Positions 16,441-23,028 of a stretch of DNA of 29,477 bases are shown here, piece after piece. Position 1 is the first letter of the stretch; every line of letters begins with the position of its first letter. A program made the translations under genes and the position numbers. The notes below the pieces were generated by a model, which worked only from the letters and a program-made list of their open reading frames with translations, ran no database searches and was not told where the DNA came from. Source of the stretch: a virus. Where the stretch lies: IMG/VR virus record IMGVR_UViG_3300009494_000014, positions 1 through 29,477 of that record; one strand, written 5' to 3'.

Positions 16441-16971
16441 TTATTCCTCTAAGATTCTTTTCTCCGTTTTCTCAATGGCATAGGCTTTCAGATCCTTGAA
16501 AGGGCGGGAAATTTCGATTTCCTGTCCAAATTCCAGGAGCATATATTCCTCAACTTCATTCCGGGACTTGAAGCCCGTGACCTTTTTGTATTTCGGGTCC
16601 TGATCGAGCCTGTCTTGTTTGACTTGTTTCTCCGCCTGTTCGGTTGTGATAGGGCTTTGGTCATTCAGATCCTTTGCATCATCCGGTAAAGCCGCGTCCT
16701 CGATTGCCTTTTCCTCTGCCTTTTCGACGTTTTCGAGCTTTGACTCTAAACCTGCAAGCTCCATAGCGCTTGCCTTGACCAGAACCGCTTCCTCCGCAGA
16801 AGCATCGGCTTCCTCGGGAGTAGGCTGACGGTTCAGCAGCATAGTCTTAATTGCCGCTATCCTGTTCTTTGCCTGCTCTGCATCGTAAGGCACCATATCG
16901 CGCCGTTTCGCCAACGTGGGTGTCATGATATAGATTGCGCCTGTCTTGAGTTGTCTTAAATACCGTGCCAT
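16441..16971 (-). CDS. Hypothetical helical protein of the head block, 176 aa
   Basis: I chose ATG 16971, because AAGGAGGGAATTCA lies immediately upstream. The frame stays open 72 bases further, but that extension reads through a noncoding-like, hairpin-rich region. The product starts MARYLRQLKTGAIYIMTPTL. It has a long acidic helical middle (EEADASAEEAVLVKASAMEL, ESKLENVEKAEEKAIEDAAL) and a C-terminal domain that begins with a YKKVTGFKSRNEVEEYMLLE stretch. It follows the decoration gene and precedes the adaptor, so it may be a minor head protein or an assembly factor. There is no family match I can name. Confidence 0.55.
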   Translation of the reverse strand: MARYLRQLKTGAIYIMTPTLAKRRDMVPYDAEQAKNRIAAIKTMLLNRQPTPEEADASAEEAVLVKASAMELAGLESKLENVEKAEEKAIEDAALPDDAKDLNDQSPITTEQAEKQVKQDRLDQDPKYKKVTGFKSRNEVEEYMLLEFGQEIEISRPFKDLKAYAIEKTEKRILEE

Positions 16972-17044
16972 TGAATTCCCTCCTTGTTTTGAATTCCCCA
17001 GGCCCACCGTGGCAGGCCCAGGGTAAAAGTTTATAAAACGCAAT

Positions 17045-17070
17045 TTCTAATTGATAAATATCAATTAGAA
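17045..17070 (-). repeat. Perfect 12-bp inverted repeat at the end of the decoration gene
   Basis: Arms TTCTAATTGATA and TATCAATTAGAA are separated by only two bases. The stem begins inside the last codons (TTC TAA) of the 162-aa gene and is followed in the transcript by AATTGCGTTTT. It could act as a weak terminator, a 3' RNA stabiliser or a protein-binding site. Confidence 0.7.
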
Positions 17071-17553
17071 CACTCTCCAACCAGCCGCCCAGATGTCGAA
17101 AACGGCAACGGCAGTAGCCGCAGTTACAAAGGTAAGGTCAATGGTTCCATCGGTCACAAAAACGACGCCCTGGTAGTTATCGGCCCCCAGGTGTGCGTCT
17201 GCAACAAGAGTGACCTGTGTGGTTTCCGAATTGAAGTCAAGGGTCCCCATGTATCCATCAGCATCGGCAGCCAAAAGATGTGTCTGTGTAGCCGACGCAT
17301 TACCAATATCCCCCGTGCAGGCTCCACCCTCAACAGTTGTGACCCTTACCCCCACTTGAGTAAGTAGAAATCCGGCGGGCACCTCAAAGACTTGAAGAAT
17401 GTCCGCAGCCCCGAACCCCGCAGCGGGAATGGTAGAATCAAGGGGTTGATTAGCAATCATGTCCGGGATATCGATATGAGCCTTAAAGGCCACATCATGC
17501 GGCGCAGCGTAAGGCATACCGTGTCCCCGGTTAGCAAAAGCAAAAGTTGTCAT
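17065..17553 (-). CDS. Probable capsid decoration or minor head protein, 162 aa
   Basis: The product is Ala/Gly/Thr/Val-rich with few lysines (AAGFGAADILQVFEVPAGFL, then GVRVTTVEGGACTGDIGNAS, and ending VFDIWAAGWRVF). This composition suits a secreted-like beta-rich virion surface protein. It lies directly after the major capsid gene, where decoration proteins are commonly encoded. It has a strong SD (AGGAGGATTTTACT then ATG), consistent with high expression. Structured RNA lies upstream (17582-17650) and an inverted repeat covers its stop. Decoration is inferred from position and composition, not from a recognised fold. Confidence 0.55.
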   Translation of the reverse strand: MTTFAFANRGHGMPYAAPHDVAFKAHIDIPDMIANQPLDSTIPAAGFGAADILQVFEVPAGFLLTQVGVRVTTVEGGACTGDIGNASATQTHLLAADADGYMGTLDFNSETTQVTLVADAHLGADNYQGVVFVTDGTIDLTFVTAATAVAVFDIWAAGWRVF

Positions 17554-17581
17554 AGTAAAATCCTCCTATGGTTTAAATTTT

Positions 17582-17650
17582 GGGACGGTAAGAGGACGAT
17601 AAGGAGGTCAAAACGCCCCAATACCGTCCCTGGGACGTTTAACCGTCCCC
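17582..17650 (-). promoter_or_regulatory. Two consecutive hairpins between the capsid and decoration genes
   Basis: In the transcript the first hairpin has arms GGGACG and CGTCCC around GTTAAA, which contains the capsid stop codon TAA. The second has arms GGGACGGTA (17630-17622) and TACCGTCCC (17590-17582) around a 31-base loop. Within that loop is ACCTCCTTA (17608-17600), which is the 16S rRNA anti-SD sequence. It could pair with the AGGAGG (17568-17563) of the decoration gene. This suggests translational tuning; no experiment is implied by the sequence. Confidence 0.5.
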
Positions 17651-18568
17651 ACCGTTACGGACATAGAGATCACAAAGACACTCTGTCTTTAGGACCTCAT
17701 ATCCATACACATTTAGCCCTCTCACAAGGGTTCCGAAGGTGCTCTCAGACCGCAAGGACTCCATTTTCGTCATTTGAGCGGCGAAACTTAAACCCTTGAT
17801 CTGACCCGCCATGGCATGAAACGCCGTGTAAGCGCCATCAGTGACGGAGGTTAGAAGGTTAGACTTGTAAATGGTGAATTCGTCAATCATACCTATCCTG
17901 CCGTTTCGCAGGATCGATTGACCATCCCCGGTAAGGGAAGCGTCCTTGAGGTCAGACTTCTTGATCTTGCCAACCATCCAGGCAGCGAACACCATCCAGC
18001 GGGAATTATCCGGGACGTTCTGTTCTGTCAACACGGTTCCGCAGTCAACAATAAAATCCAGGATATTCGCCTTTGTGATTGCCAAAGGAGCGCCCACAGA
18101 GCCCAGGTCAATATCTTGCGATATTTTCCCAGCCGTAGCGCCCTTGTTATAAGTATGGGCATCGGCGTAAATGTCACCAAGTACGCCAGTGTCAATCTTA
18201 ATTTTCATCTGCTCCCCAGCATCGTCGGACCAGCCATTCATCAGGGGAATGTCAGTTTGGTGTTTATCGATGTCGTCACAGATAAAGTTGAAATACTTCG
18301 CTTTATCTATAACGAGTTCTTTGTTGGGTGCCTCGGGGCGCTGGATCTTGAGCGTCATATTCTTAGAATAATCGTTAATCTCAATATCCGGCACAGTCCG
18401 AATTATTACTTTGTCCCCAACGTCCTTGATCTCACCCTCGTAATCCGTATTGGAAATAGCGGCCAGCACGGTTGCAGCATAAAATTTAATGAGCAACTTG
18501 CCGGACCATATTTCCGGGATGAAGGTTCCGCTATATTGCGGAGTTCCGCTTGCTGCATCAACAGCCAT
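17639..18568 (-). CDS. Major capsid protein, 309 aa
   Basis: I chose ATG 18568 because AGGGAGGATTTAAT lies just upstream. An earlier in-frame ATG would place that SD inside the gene. The protein begins MAVDAASGTPQYSGTFIPEI, then WSGKLLIKFYAATVLAAISN. It contains YEGEIKDVGDKVIIRTVPDI, a loop region (FNFICDDIDKHQTDIPLMNG), and helical/beta segments later (LDFIVDCGTVLTEQNVPDNS, RWMVFAAWMVGKIKKSD). The N-terminal WSGKLL opening, length and position after a scaffold gene are typical of HK97-fold coat proteins of short-tailed phages. It ends in the Gly-rich RNGGDG, whose codons take part in an RNA hairpin. Confidence 0.75.
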   Translation of the reverse strand: MAVDAASGTPQYSGTFIPEIWSGKLLIKFYAATVLAAISNTDYEGEIKDVGDKVIIRTVPDIEINDYSKNMTLKIQRPEAPNKELVIDKAKYFNFICDDIDKHQTDIPLMNGWSDDAGEQMKIKIDTGVLGDIYADAHTYNKGATAGKISQDIDLGSVGAPLAITKANILDFIVDCGTVLTEQNVPDNSRWMVFAAWMVGKIKKSDLKDASLTGDGQSILRNGRIGMIDEFTIYKSNLLTSVTDGAYTAFHAMAGQIKGLSFAAQMTKMESLRSESTFGTLVRGLNVYGYEVLKTECLCDLYVRNGGDG

Positions 18569-18611
18569 ATTAAATCCTCCCTGCCACATAGGATGAAGCA
18601 GAGGTCAAATA

Positions 18612-19613
18612 TTAAACCCGCCCAGCACCTATGGAGCGCTGAAAATTATCTGAAATTGCTTTAAATTGTTCCTCTGTGATCTTGCCTTTAACCCGGTCGG
18701 TTACGGCCAAATTGAATTGCGCCCGTGTAACCGTGACGGGTTGCCCGCCCTCGGGTTGTGTAATCTCTGTCCTCGTCCCCGTGTCAAACGGTACGACTTG
18801 GCCTGCCAAGAGGTTCGGTTGCACGACGTTCGGCGTAGGATTAGGGGTTTCAAGGTTAGGTGTTTGTTTGCCGTTTGCTTTGAAGGCGGTGAAGTATTTA
18901 GCCACGCCCTTTGCGTCCAGGGCGGTATGTGCAACGGTCATGTTTTCCTGCCGTGGAGTAGCTGAAAGACCGTCAGGCTCTCTCAACCAGGCCAGAAACT
19001 CAGGGCTTTTGTTTATGACACGCCAATCCTTAACGTCCAGATCGAGCGCGTCATAATAAATTTCTGCCTCTGACTTGACCTGCCTTTCCACTAACTGACT
19101 CGTTTCACCCTTGAGTAGGGAGATTTCGGAGGCCTGTTGTTTGACCAGGTTCACCAGGTCCAACATTTCAGCTCCATATCCCTCGAATTTGACAGGATCT
19201 AAAACCCCTTGCCCGTCCTGGGGCCGCACTTCTTTGGAAGGCTCTGCCATCGGCTCACGGGGAGCGCTGTTCATACTGACAATCAATGAATTGAGGTTAG
19301 CTATGGTCCCGCCCTGTGATTCGAGTTGATCCCTTAGCTCGGTCAAATCAGTGTTGTACTTGCCTTGTAGAACGCTGTATTTATGCTCCCATGTATCGCC
19401 GCCTTGCAGTTGAGGTTGAGCCGGGGTCTCCACGGGCTTTGCTACATCACCCGCAGGTTTACCCGGTTCCGCACTGACAAACTCAGTATCAGGATTGACA
19501 TTGACTACCCTGGGGAGGTCTGAAATGACCTCGACGGGTGTGGCACTGGCTAATTGTTTCTGTAATGCTTCCGCTTTATCCGCCTGTTTTTGAATTGCAT
19601 CCGGTACAGCCAT
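18612..19613 (-). CDS. Head scaffolding protein, 333 aa
   Basis: The gene directly precedes the major capsid gene and has an SD AAAAAGGAG. The product is acidic/helical with a coiled-coil centre (YSVLQGKYNTDLTELRDQLE, VNLVKQQASEISLLKGETSQ). It has Pro-rich linkers (KPVETPAQPQLQGG, TPNLETPNPTPNVVQPN) and a short C-terminal helical domain (TRAQFNLAVTDRVKGKITEE, QFKAISDNFQRSIGAGRV). Scaffolds of tailed phages commonly have this organisation, with the C-terminal helices binding the coat. They leave or are cleaved during maturation. No protease motif is visible here. Its start region follows a terminator and a duplicated 22-bp element. Confidence 0.7.
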   Translation of the reverse strand: MAVPDAIQKQADKAEALQKQLASATPVEVISDLPRVVNVNPDTEFVSAEPGKPAGDVAKPVETPAQPQLQGGDTWEHKYSVLQGKYNTDLTELRDQLESQGGTIANLNSLIVSMNSAPREPMAEPSKEVRPQDGQGVLDPVKFEGYGAEMLDLVNLVKQQASEISLLKGETSQLVERQVKSEAEIYYDALDLDVKDWRVINKSPEFLAWLREPDGLSATPRQENMTVAHTALDAKGVAKYFTAFKANGKQTPNLETPNPTPNVVQPNLLAGQVVPFDTGTRTEITQPEGGQPVTVTRAQFNLAVTDRVKGKITEEQFKAISDNFQRSIGAGRV

Positions 19614-19633
19614 AGTTACAATCTCCTTTTTGC

Positions 19634-19693
19634 GAGTCGCCGTTACGCGGTATTCGCGGTTGTGGCACCATGAGTCGCCGTTACGCGGTATTC
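19634..19693 (-). repeat. 22-bp direct repeat upstream of the scaffold gene
   Basis: A 22-bp sequence starting GAGTCGCCGTTACGCGG and ending TATTC (plus strand) is exact at 19634-19655 and 19672-19693, a 38-bp period. It lies in the 230-base gap 19614-19843, between a terminator and the scaffold SD. Position suggests a regulatory element such as an operator or a phage-specific promoter. I see no convincing sigma70 promoter here. Confidence 0.75.
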
Positions 19694-19709
19694 AAGGTAT
19701 GCCGTTAAT

Positions 19710-19769
19710 AAAAAAAGCCCCACTGGTTGAAAAGTGACCGAATATTCCGGTTTTTTCATCCAGTGAGGC
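19710..19769 (-). terminator. Intrinsic terminator upstream of the head genes
   Basis: In the transcript the arms GCCTCACTGG (19769-19760) and CCAGTGGGGC (19726-19717) pair over ten bases, with one G-U wobble, and are followed by TTTTTTT (19716-19710). The 33-base interior can extend the stem (GAAAA with TTTTC, and CCG with CGG), giving a long imperfect hairpin. It would end transcripts coming from the portal side. The rest of 19770-19843 shows nothing clear. Confidence 0.7.
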
Positions 19770-19843
19770 CTATTAAGACGTTACTGGCTAACCTATGGGC
19801 GTTTCCTTTCGGGGAGGCCCAGGGGCGCTATGTGGTTAAAGGG

Positions 19844-20359
19844 TTATTGTTTCCAGGCATCCTTTAGTTGAATTACCATTTGCTTTACAAACTCTTTTCT
19901 TTTTTTAATTAGCTCAGGCATTGTGGTTGAATAACGTATAGAAAATTGTTTTCTATTGGGTTTCTTATATTTATTAAGGCAAATACCCACAACAGTACTG
20001 GTTCCGTTATTCCCATCGTTCCACGTTTCTATTTTTACAACTCTACCGACATCTTCCTCCGCCATCTTATTTATTTGTTTTACAATATAATTCTCAAAAT
20101 TAAGTATGGTCTTATATTTAGCTTTCGGCCACCCAAACTTATAAGAATCATGCGGGTTATGGCTTTTAGACAAAAGGGCATCAACTTGATATGGAGACAA
20201 GTCTGCGATTGCTATTGCCCCAAAAAAATCGCGAAAAGGCAAGGGCCTTGGACTCTTATCAAGAGAGAGCGATTTATCATCCATGCCCAAAAACTTATAC
20301 TCTTGGCGGTCTTTAGGCTCCGGGAGTGGCTCAGAGCTGACATATTCGTCGGTCATCAT
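19844..20359 (-). CDS. AT-rich hypothetical protein, 171 aa
   Basis: I chose ATG 20359, overlapping the upstream stop (TGATG), with GGAAGG five bases upstream. A TTG further upstream in frame is less likely. The N-terminus is acidic and Pro-rich (EPLPEPKDRQEYKFLG); the rest is mixed and Lys-rich (NFENYIVKQINKMAEEDVGR, then KKPNRKQFSIRYSTTMPEL). The DNA is visibly more AT-rich than the flanking structural genes, as is the 21396-21914 gene, which suggests acquired cargo (a moron). I do not recognise a domain. It is followed by a terminator, as expected for the end of a transcription unit. Confidence 0.55.
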   Translation of the reverse strand: MMTDEYVSSEPLPEPKDRQEYKFLGMDDKSLSLDKSPRPLPFRDFFGAIAIADLSPYQVDALLSKSHNPHDSYKFGWPKAKYKTILNFENYIVKQINKMAEEDVGRVVKIETWNDGNNGTSTVVGICLNKYKKPNRKQFSIRYSTTMPELIKKRKEFVKQMVIQLKDAWKQ

Positions 20360-20826
20360 CACGCCTTCCAATTAGTCATACAAAACAATTCAGCCTCTCC
20401 GGCGCCGTTATTGCCGGACAGGATCAAGCGACCTTCCCGCTTCTTTGAGTACATCGGATGGGAAATGAAGTAAACAATCTCATTCTCGTAATAGACATAT
20501 ATTCCGGATCGAGTGAATTGATCGCCGTCATACTGCCGGCTTTCAACCTTCACCCCCCGCTCTTTCATTTGCCTGTCAACCCGTTTTGCAGCTAGTTCAT
20601 GCTGGGCTTTATCAATTTTCGGGTTCCCGGTCACCTTAAGAACCAGGCTGACTCCCAGCTTTGCAAGGATCTTGCGGAGTGTTTCGCCCACCCAAAACTT
20701 ACATTCACCAGGAGATTGAAACAATACGGGCTTGCATTGTTTCCAGACAAGGGCCTGATTATCAATGTCCCGGTCCCTGATTTCGTCAAGGGTCAGGTGT
20801 TTAGTTAGATCGAGGACTTTGGCCAT
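20359..20826 (-). CDS. Hypothetical phage protein, 155 aa
   Basis: The sequence opens MAKVLDLTKHLTLDEIRDRD, then KQCKPVLFQSPGECKFWVGE and LRKILAKLGVSLVLKVTGN. The C-terminus is beta-like (RSGIYVYYENEIVYFISHPM, YSKKREGRLILSG). The start lies 25 bases inside the upstream gene and the stop overlaps the next start, so it is part of a tightly coupled three-gene run. Small proteins in this place, between portal and scaffold, are often accessory head or regulatory factors. I cannot assign one. Confidence 0.5.
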   Translation of the reverse strand: MAKVLDLTKHLTLDEIRDRDIDNQALVWKQCKPVLFQSPGECKFWVGETLRKILAKLGVSLVLKVTGNPKIDKAQHELAAKRVDRQMKERGVKVESRQYDGDQFTRSGIYVYYENEIVYFISHPMYSKKREGRLILSGNNGAGEAELFCMTNWKA

Positions 20827-21289
20827 CGCCTGTAACCTCCGCTATGACTTTTTGCACGATTTCATCATCTATTGCCTCTTTAATGGCATCGCCCATGGAA
20901 TCATCAGCAAGCTCTTTGGTTGCTTTATCCAGGAGACTACCTCCCTCAAAAGGTGTTTGTTTCTTTCCAGTAGCCTCTTTCATAACATCATCATCGATTG
21001 CATCTTTAAGGCCTTTGGCAGCAGGGCCAGTGTCCATAACTCTCCGGTCATTTTCAACGTCCGCAATACCAAGGCACCGGATCATAGAGCGACCGCGCGT
21101 CTTTTTCGCATAGCAGATGTAAACAAATCCCCCAAATTCAAAAACAGTCTTTTCCTTCATGGGGTCATATCCATGAGGGACCTTACGCACACGTACCTTG
21201 CGCTTGCCCGTTTTCTCGGGATCCCACCTGGGTTCCATAACAGGCAATGTTGACCTTTCCCTTATTTCCGCAGTTTCAATCTGTTCCAT
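20801..21289 (-). CDS. Hypothetical acidic protein with internal repeats, 162 aa
   Basis: The N-terminal half has a basic stretch (KTGKRKVRVRKVPHGYDPMK) and a beta-like segment (KTVFEFGGFVYICYAKKTRG). The C-terminal half is acidic and helical with two related pieces, GLKDAIDDDVMKEATGK and DAIKEAIDDEIVQKVIAE, suggesting an internal duplication. The SD AAGGGGGGT precedes ATG 21289. Its 3' end overlaps the next gene by 26 bases. There is no recognised family. The acidic repeat could be an assembly or protein-interaction module. Confidence 0.5.
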   Translation of the reverse strand: MEQIETAEIRERSTLPVMEPRWDPEKTGKRKVRVRKVPHGYDPMKEKTVFEFGGFVYICYAKKTRGRSMIRCLGIADVENDRRVMDTGPAAKGLKDAIDDDVMKEATGKKQTPFEGGSLLDKATKELADDSMGDAIKEAIDDEIVQKVIAEVTGDGQSPRSN

Positions 21290-21295
21290 TGAAAG

Positions 21296-21388
21296 TTACC
21301 CCCCTTTTAAGAGCTTTTCCAATAAGCTAAGTGTGAACTTTAATCCCCGGATCAATGCCCGGATTATCTGTTTAGCGTCTTCACTCAT
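21296..21388 (-). CDS. Very small protein or gene remnant, 30 aa
   Basis: The reading frame from ATG 21388 encodes MSEDAKQIIRALIRGLKFTL followed by SLLEKLLKGG, an amphipathic basic helix. It lacks a clear SD. Its first codons (MSED-x-K) are duplicated at 21948, on the other side of the AT-rich 172-aa gene. It could be an intact small gene, or the 3' part of one disrupted or duplicated when that cargo arrived. A longer in-frame start at 21415 overlaps the upstream gene. Confidence 0.3.
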   Translation of the reverse strand: MSEDAKQIIRALIRGLKFTLSLLEKLLKGG

Positions 21389-21949
21389 TAACTGGTCAAT
21401 TAGTAATTCTCGCATCTGGAAAAAACCGAAGAGGGGAAAAAATTTCATCTTCAGGAATACGTTCTTTCCATGTAGCAGCATCATTCAACTCCCAAATACC
21501 GCCTATCCTTTGCGCTCGATAGGTAATGCCATCCATAAATCTTACATGGTAAACACCATCGCACAGTAAGTCTTTATTTTTACCCTCTACAACAATAAAT
21601 TTATCGTCTTTAAATTCTACCATTTCACGCTCACAGTGTTCTAATTGCTTAGCAATAAGAACCGGAACTACATTTCTTCGTTTAAATAAATCCCAAAGGC
21701 CTTTAAATTCAGGAAGCACAACTTTAAAATATTTCGGCTTTTCTTCGTCTGTTTTTTTAGCAATTCCCCTAATAAAGCGGTTGAAATGGTTTGGTGAGCT
21801 CAAAATCTCAATATGGGAAATTTGACCAATATAATTCCATTTTTTTTTGGTTTCCAACACACGTTTTGTATAAGTAAGTAATAATAAATCACTAAAAAGA
21901 TATGCCAGGATCATATAGTTTACTCTCCTCCTTGGTATCTTCACTCATT
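21378..21949. repeat. 12-bp direct repeats bracketing an AT-rich gene
   Basis: TCTTCACTCATT (plus strand) is exact at 21378-21389 and 21938-21949. On the coding strand both copies contain ATGAGTGAAGA, an in-frame MSED start. The roughly 550 bases between them hold one AT-rich gene, consistent with an insertion or recombination module. Confidence 0.65.
21396..21914 (-). CDS. AT-rich cargo protein with hydrophobic N-terminus, 172 aa
   Basis: I chose ATG 21914 because AAGGAGGAG lies upstream; a GTG at 21944 is possible in frame. The N-terminus (MILAYLFSDLLLLTYTKRVL) is hydrophobic and could be a membrane anchor or buried helix. The body is Lys-rich and mixed (KWNYIGQISHIEILSSPNHF, FDARITN-like end at PDARITN). 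By eye the GC content is about one third over representative stretches, clearly below the flanking head genes. Direct repeats bracket it, so recent acquisition is likely. I recognise no domain; a lysogenic-conversion or anti-host role is only a possibility. Confidence 0.55.
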   Translation of the reverse strand: MILAYLFSDLLLLTYTKRVLETKKKWNYIGQISHIEILSSPNHFNRFIRGIAKKTDEEKPKYFKVVLPEFKGLWDLFKRRNVVPVLIAKQLEHCEREMVEFKDDKFIVVEGKNKDLLCDGVYHVRFMDGITYRAQRIGGIWELNDAATWKERIPEDEIFSPLRFFPDARITN

Positions 21950-21952
21950 TTC

Positions 21953-22747
21953 CTACTGGAGGCCGCACTCCCATTCCTGCAAGATAACATCTCCTGGAGT
22001 TGTTGCGGCATGGAGAAGATGAAAAAACGGGATCACCGTCAAGGCATCGGTAAATGTGTAAGCCGCGACTGTAGTTGGAGCCGCCCCGTCAACCTTGTAG
22101 GTAACGACCCCGGCCTTACTGACATAGACCTCAAGGGTTTTGGTAGCGCCATCAGCCCAATTATCCGTCGTATCCGTCGTAACCGTTACGGCATCACCAA
22201 CGATTGTCTCAATCTTAATATCCCCGCCTATAACGTTTAAGGCGGCCATATCGGCATAATCATCAATATTAGCCTGATAGGCCTCTGCCTTACGAAAACC
22301 GACGGCAACTTCATCGGCGCCGGAGACATCGGCGATACTGAATTTTAACTTGAAATAAAATTCGTCCGTCCCGATAACCATAGCTTGCTTTGACCTGGCA
22401 AGTATCCCCTGGCTATACTCCGCACCTTCATCGTTGACCTTATCGAGGGAAACCAGGAGTCCCGTTGCCACAAGTGAAGGAGCTAATATTGTCTGGCCAG
22501 CGCCAAGGATATGGTACTCAAACATATTCTTACCAAGGCCCATGACGTTTTCATCACCACCAGCGCCAGTGGCAGCCCCACCCGCCTTACCTGCCGTTAC
22601 GGGGTCTGACTCGAATTGTTCCAGGGTGTATCTTTCAAAAAAGACAGTGTTGTATGGGACAATCGTTCCTAACAGCCCATTTTCATCACCCAGGTAGAGC
22701 TTGTTGATTCTCGCTTTATTAAAACTAATGTCTTCTCGCCTTGCCAT
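21953..22747 (-). CDS. Beta-rich virion structural protein, 264 aa
   Basis: The N-terminus (MARREDISFNKARINKLYLG) leads into a Gly/Ala-rich loop (AGKAGGAATGAGGDENVMG). A beta-rich domain follows with strands such as DEFYFKLKFSIADVSGADEV, GGDIKIETIVGDAVTVTTDT and KTLEVYVSKAGVVTYKVDGA. The pattern resembles the concanavalin/laminin-G-like sandwich used in phage decoration or fibre proteins, but that fold is a guess. The SD is AGGAGGAAGTTAATC before ATG 22747. It lies just after the portal pair, so a head or portal-associated surface role fits. Confidence 0.55.
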   Translation of the reverse strand: MARREDISFNKARINKLYLGDENGLLGTIVPYNTVFFERYTLEQFESDPVTAGKAGGAATGAGGDENVMGLGKNMFEYHILGAGQTILAPSLVATGLLVSLDKVNDEGAEYSQGILARSKQAMVIGTDEFYFKLKFSIADVSGADEVAVGFRKAEAYQANIDDYADMAALNVIGGDIKIETIVGDAVTVTTDTTDNWADGATKTLEVYVSKAGVVTYKVDGAAPTTVAAYTFTDALTVIPFFHLLHAATTPGDVILQEWECGLQ

Positions 22748-22749
22748 GA

Positions 22750-23028
22750 TTAACTTCCTCCTGTTAAGGGTTTAATTGGTTTAGCTTGAGCCGATAATGC
22801 CCATTCATGGGCTTTTTCACATAAAACAAGCAGGTCAATTACGGCCTGCAAACGGCCTTGGTTCTGCCGGTATTCCACTTCATCTATTAAATCCGCGCTT
22901 TTCAAGGATAACTCCTTCCTCAGCACGGCCAGGTATTCAAGAAAACCAGCTCTAAAATCCGTATTGCTTTGCAGCCTGGCTATAGCAATGAGCTCGCGCG
23001 GATCTGTGGGGACTGGTAGCCATCGCAT
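22750..23028 (-). CDS. Small helical portal-adjacent protein, 92 aa
   Basis: The sequence is helical and charged (PRELIAIARLQSNTDFRAGF, LEYLAVLRKELSLKSADLID) and ends in a Pro/Gly tail. Its ATG overlaps the portal stop (TAATG), so translation is coupled to the portal. Small helical proteins directly after the portal are common in short-tailed phages and are usually unassigned. A QNQGRLQAVIDLLVLCEK segment, with its Gln-Gly-Arg core, is reminiscent of those. No function can be stated. Confidence 0.55.
   Translation of the reverse strand: MRWLPVPTDPRELIAIARLQSNTDFRAGFLEYLAVLRKELSLKSADLIDEVEYRQNQGRLQAVIDLLVLCEKAHEWALSAQAKPIKPLTGGS

Noticed and set aside
16441-17043. 24-residue longer start of the 176-aa gene
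   Set aside because: The extension runs through hairpin-rich noncoding-like sequence, and a strong SD precedes the internal ATG at 16971.
17918-18664. Long plus-strand open frame of 248 codons opposite the capsid gene
   Set aside because: It overlaps a strongly supported capsid gene on the other strand, and its composition looks like an antisense shadow. The same holds for all other plus-strand open frames in the window.
19576-19671. 31-aa frame across the 22-bp repeat into the scaffold gene
   Set aside because: It overlaps the scaffold start in another frame, has no SD, and has a repeat-derived composition; probably chance.
21892-21948. 18-aa frame MSEDTKEESKLYDPGISF before the AT-rich gene
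   Set aside because: Too short to support as a gene. It is treated as the duplicated start region created with the direct repeats.
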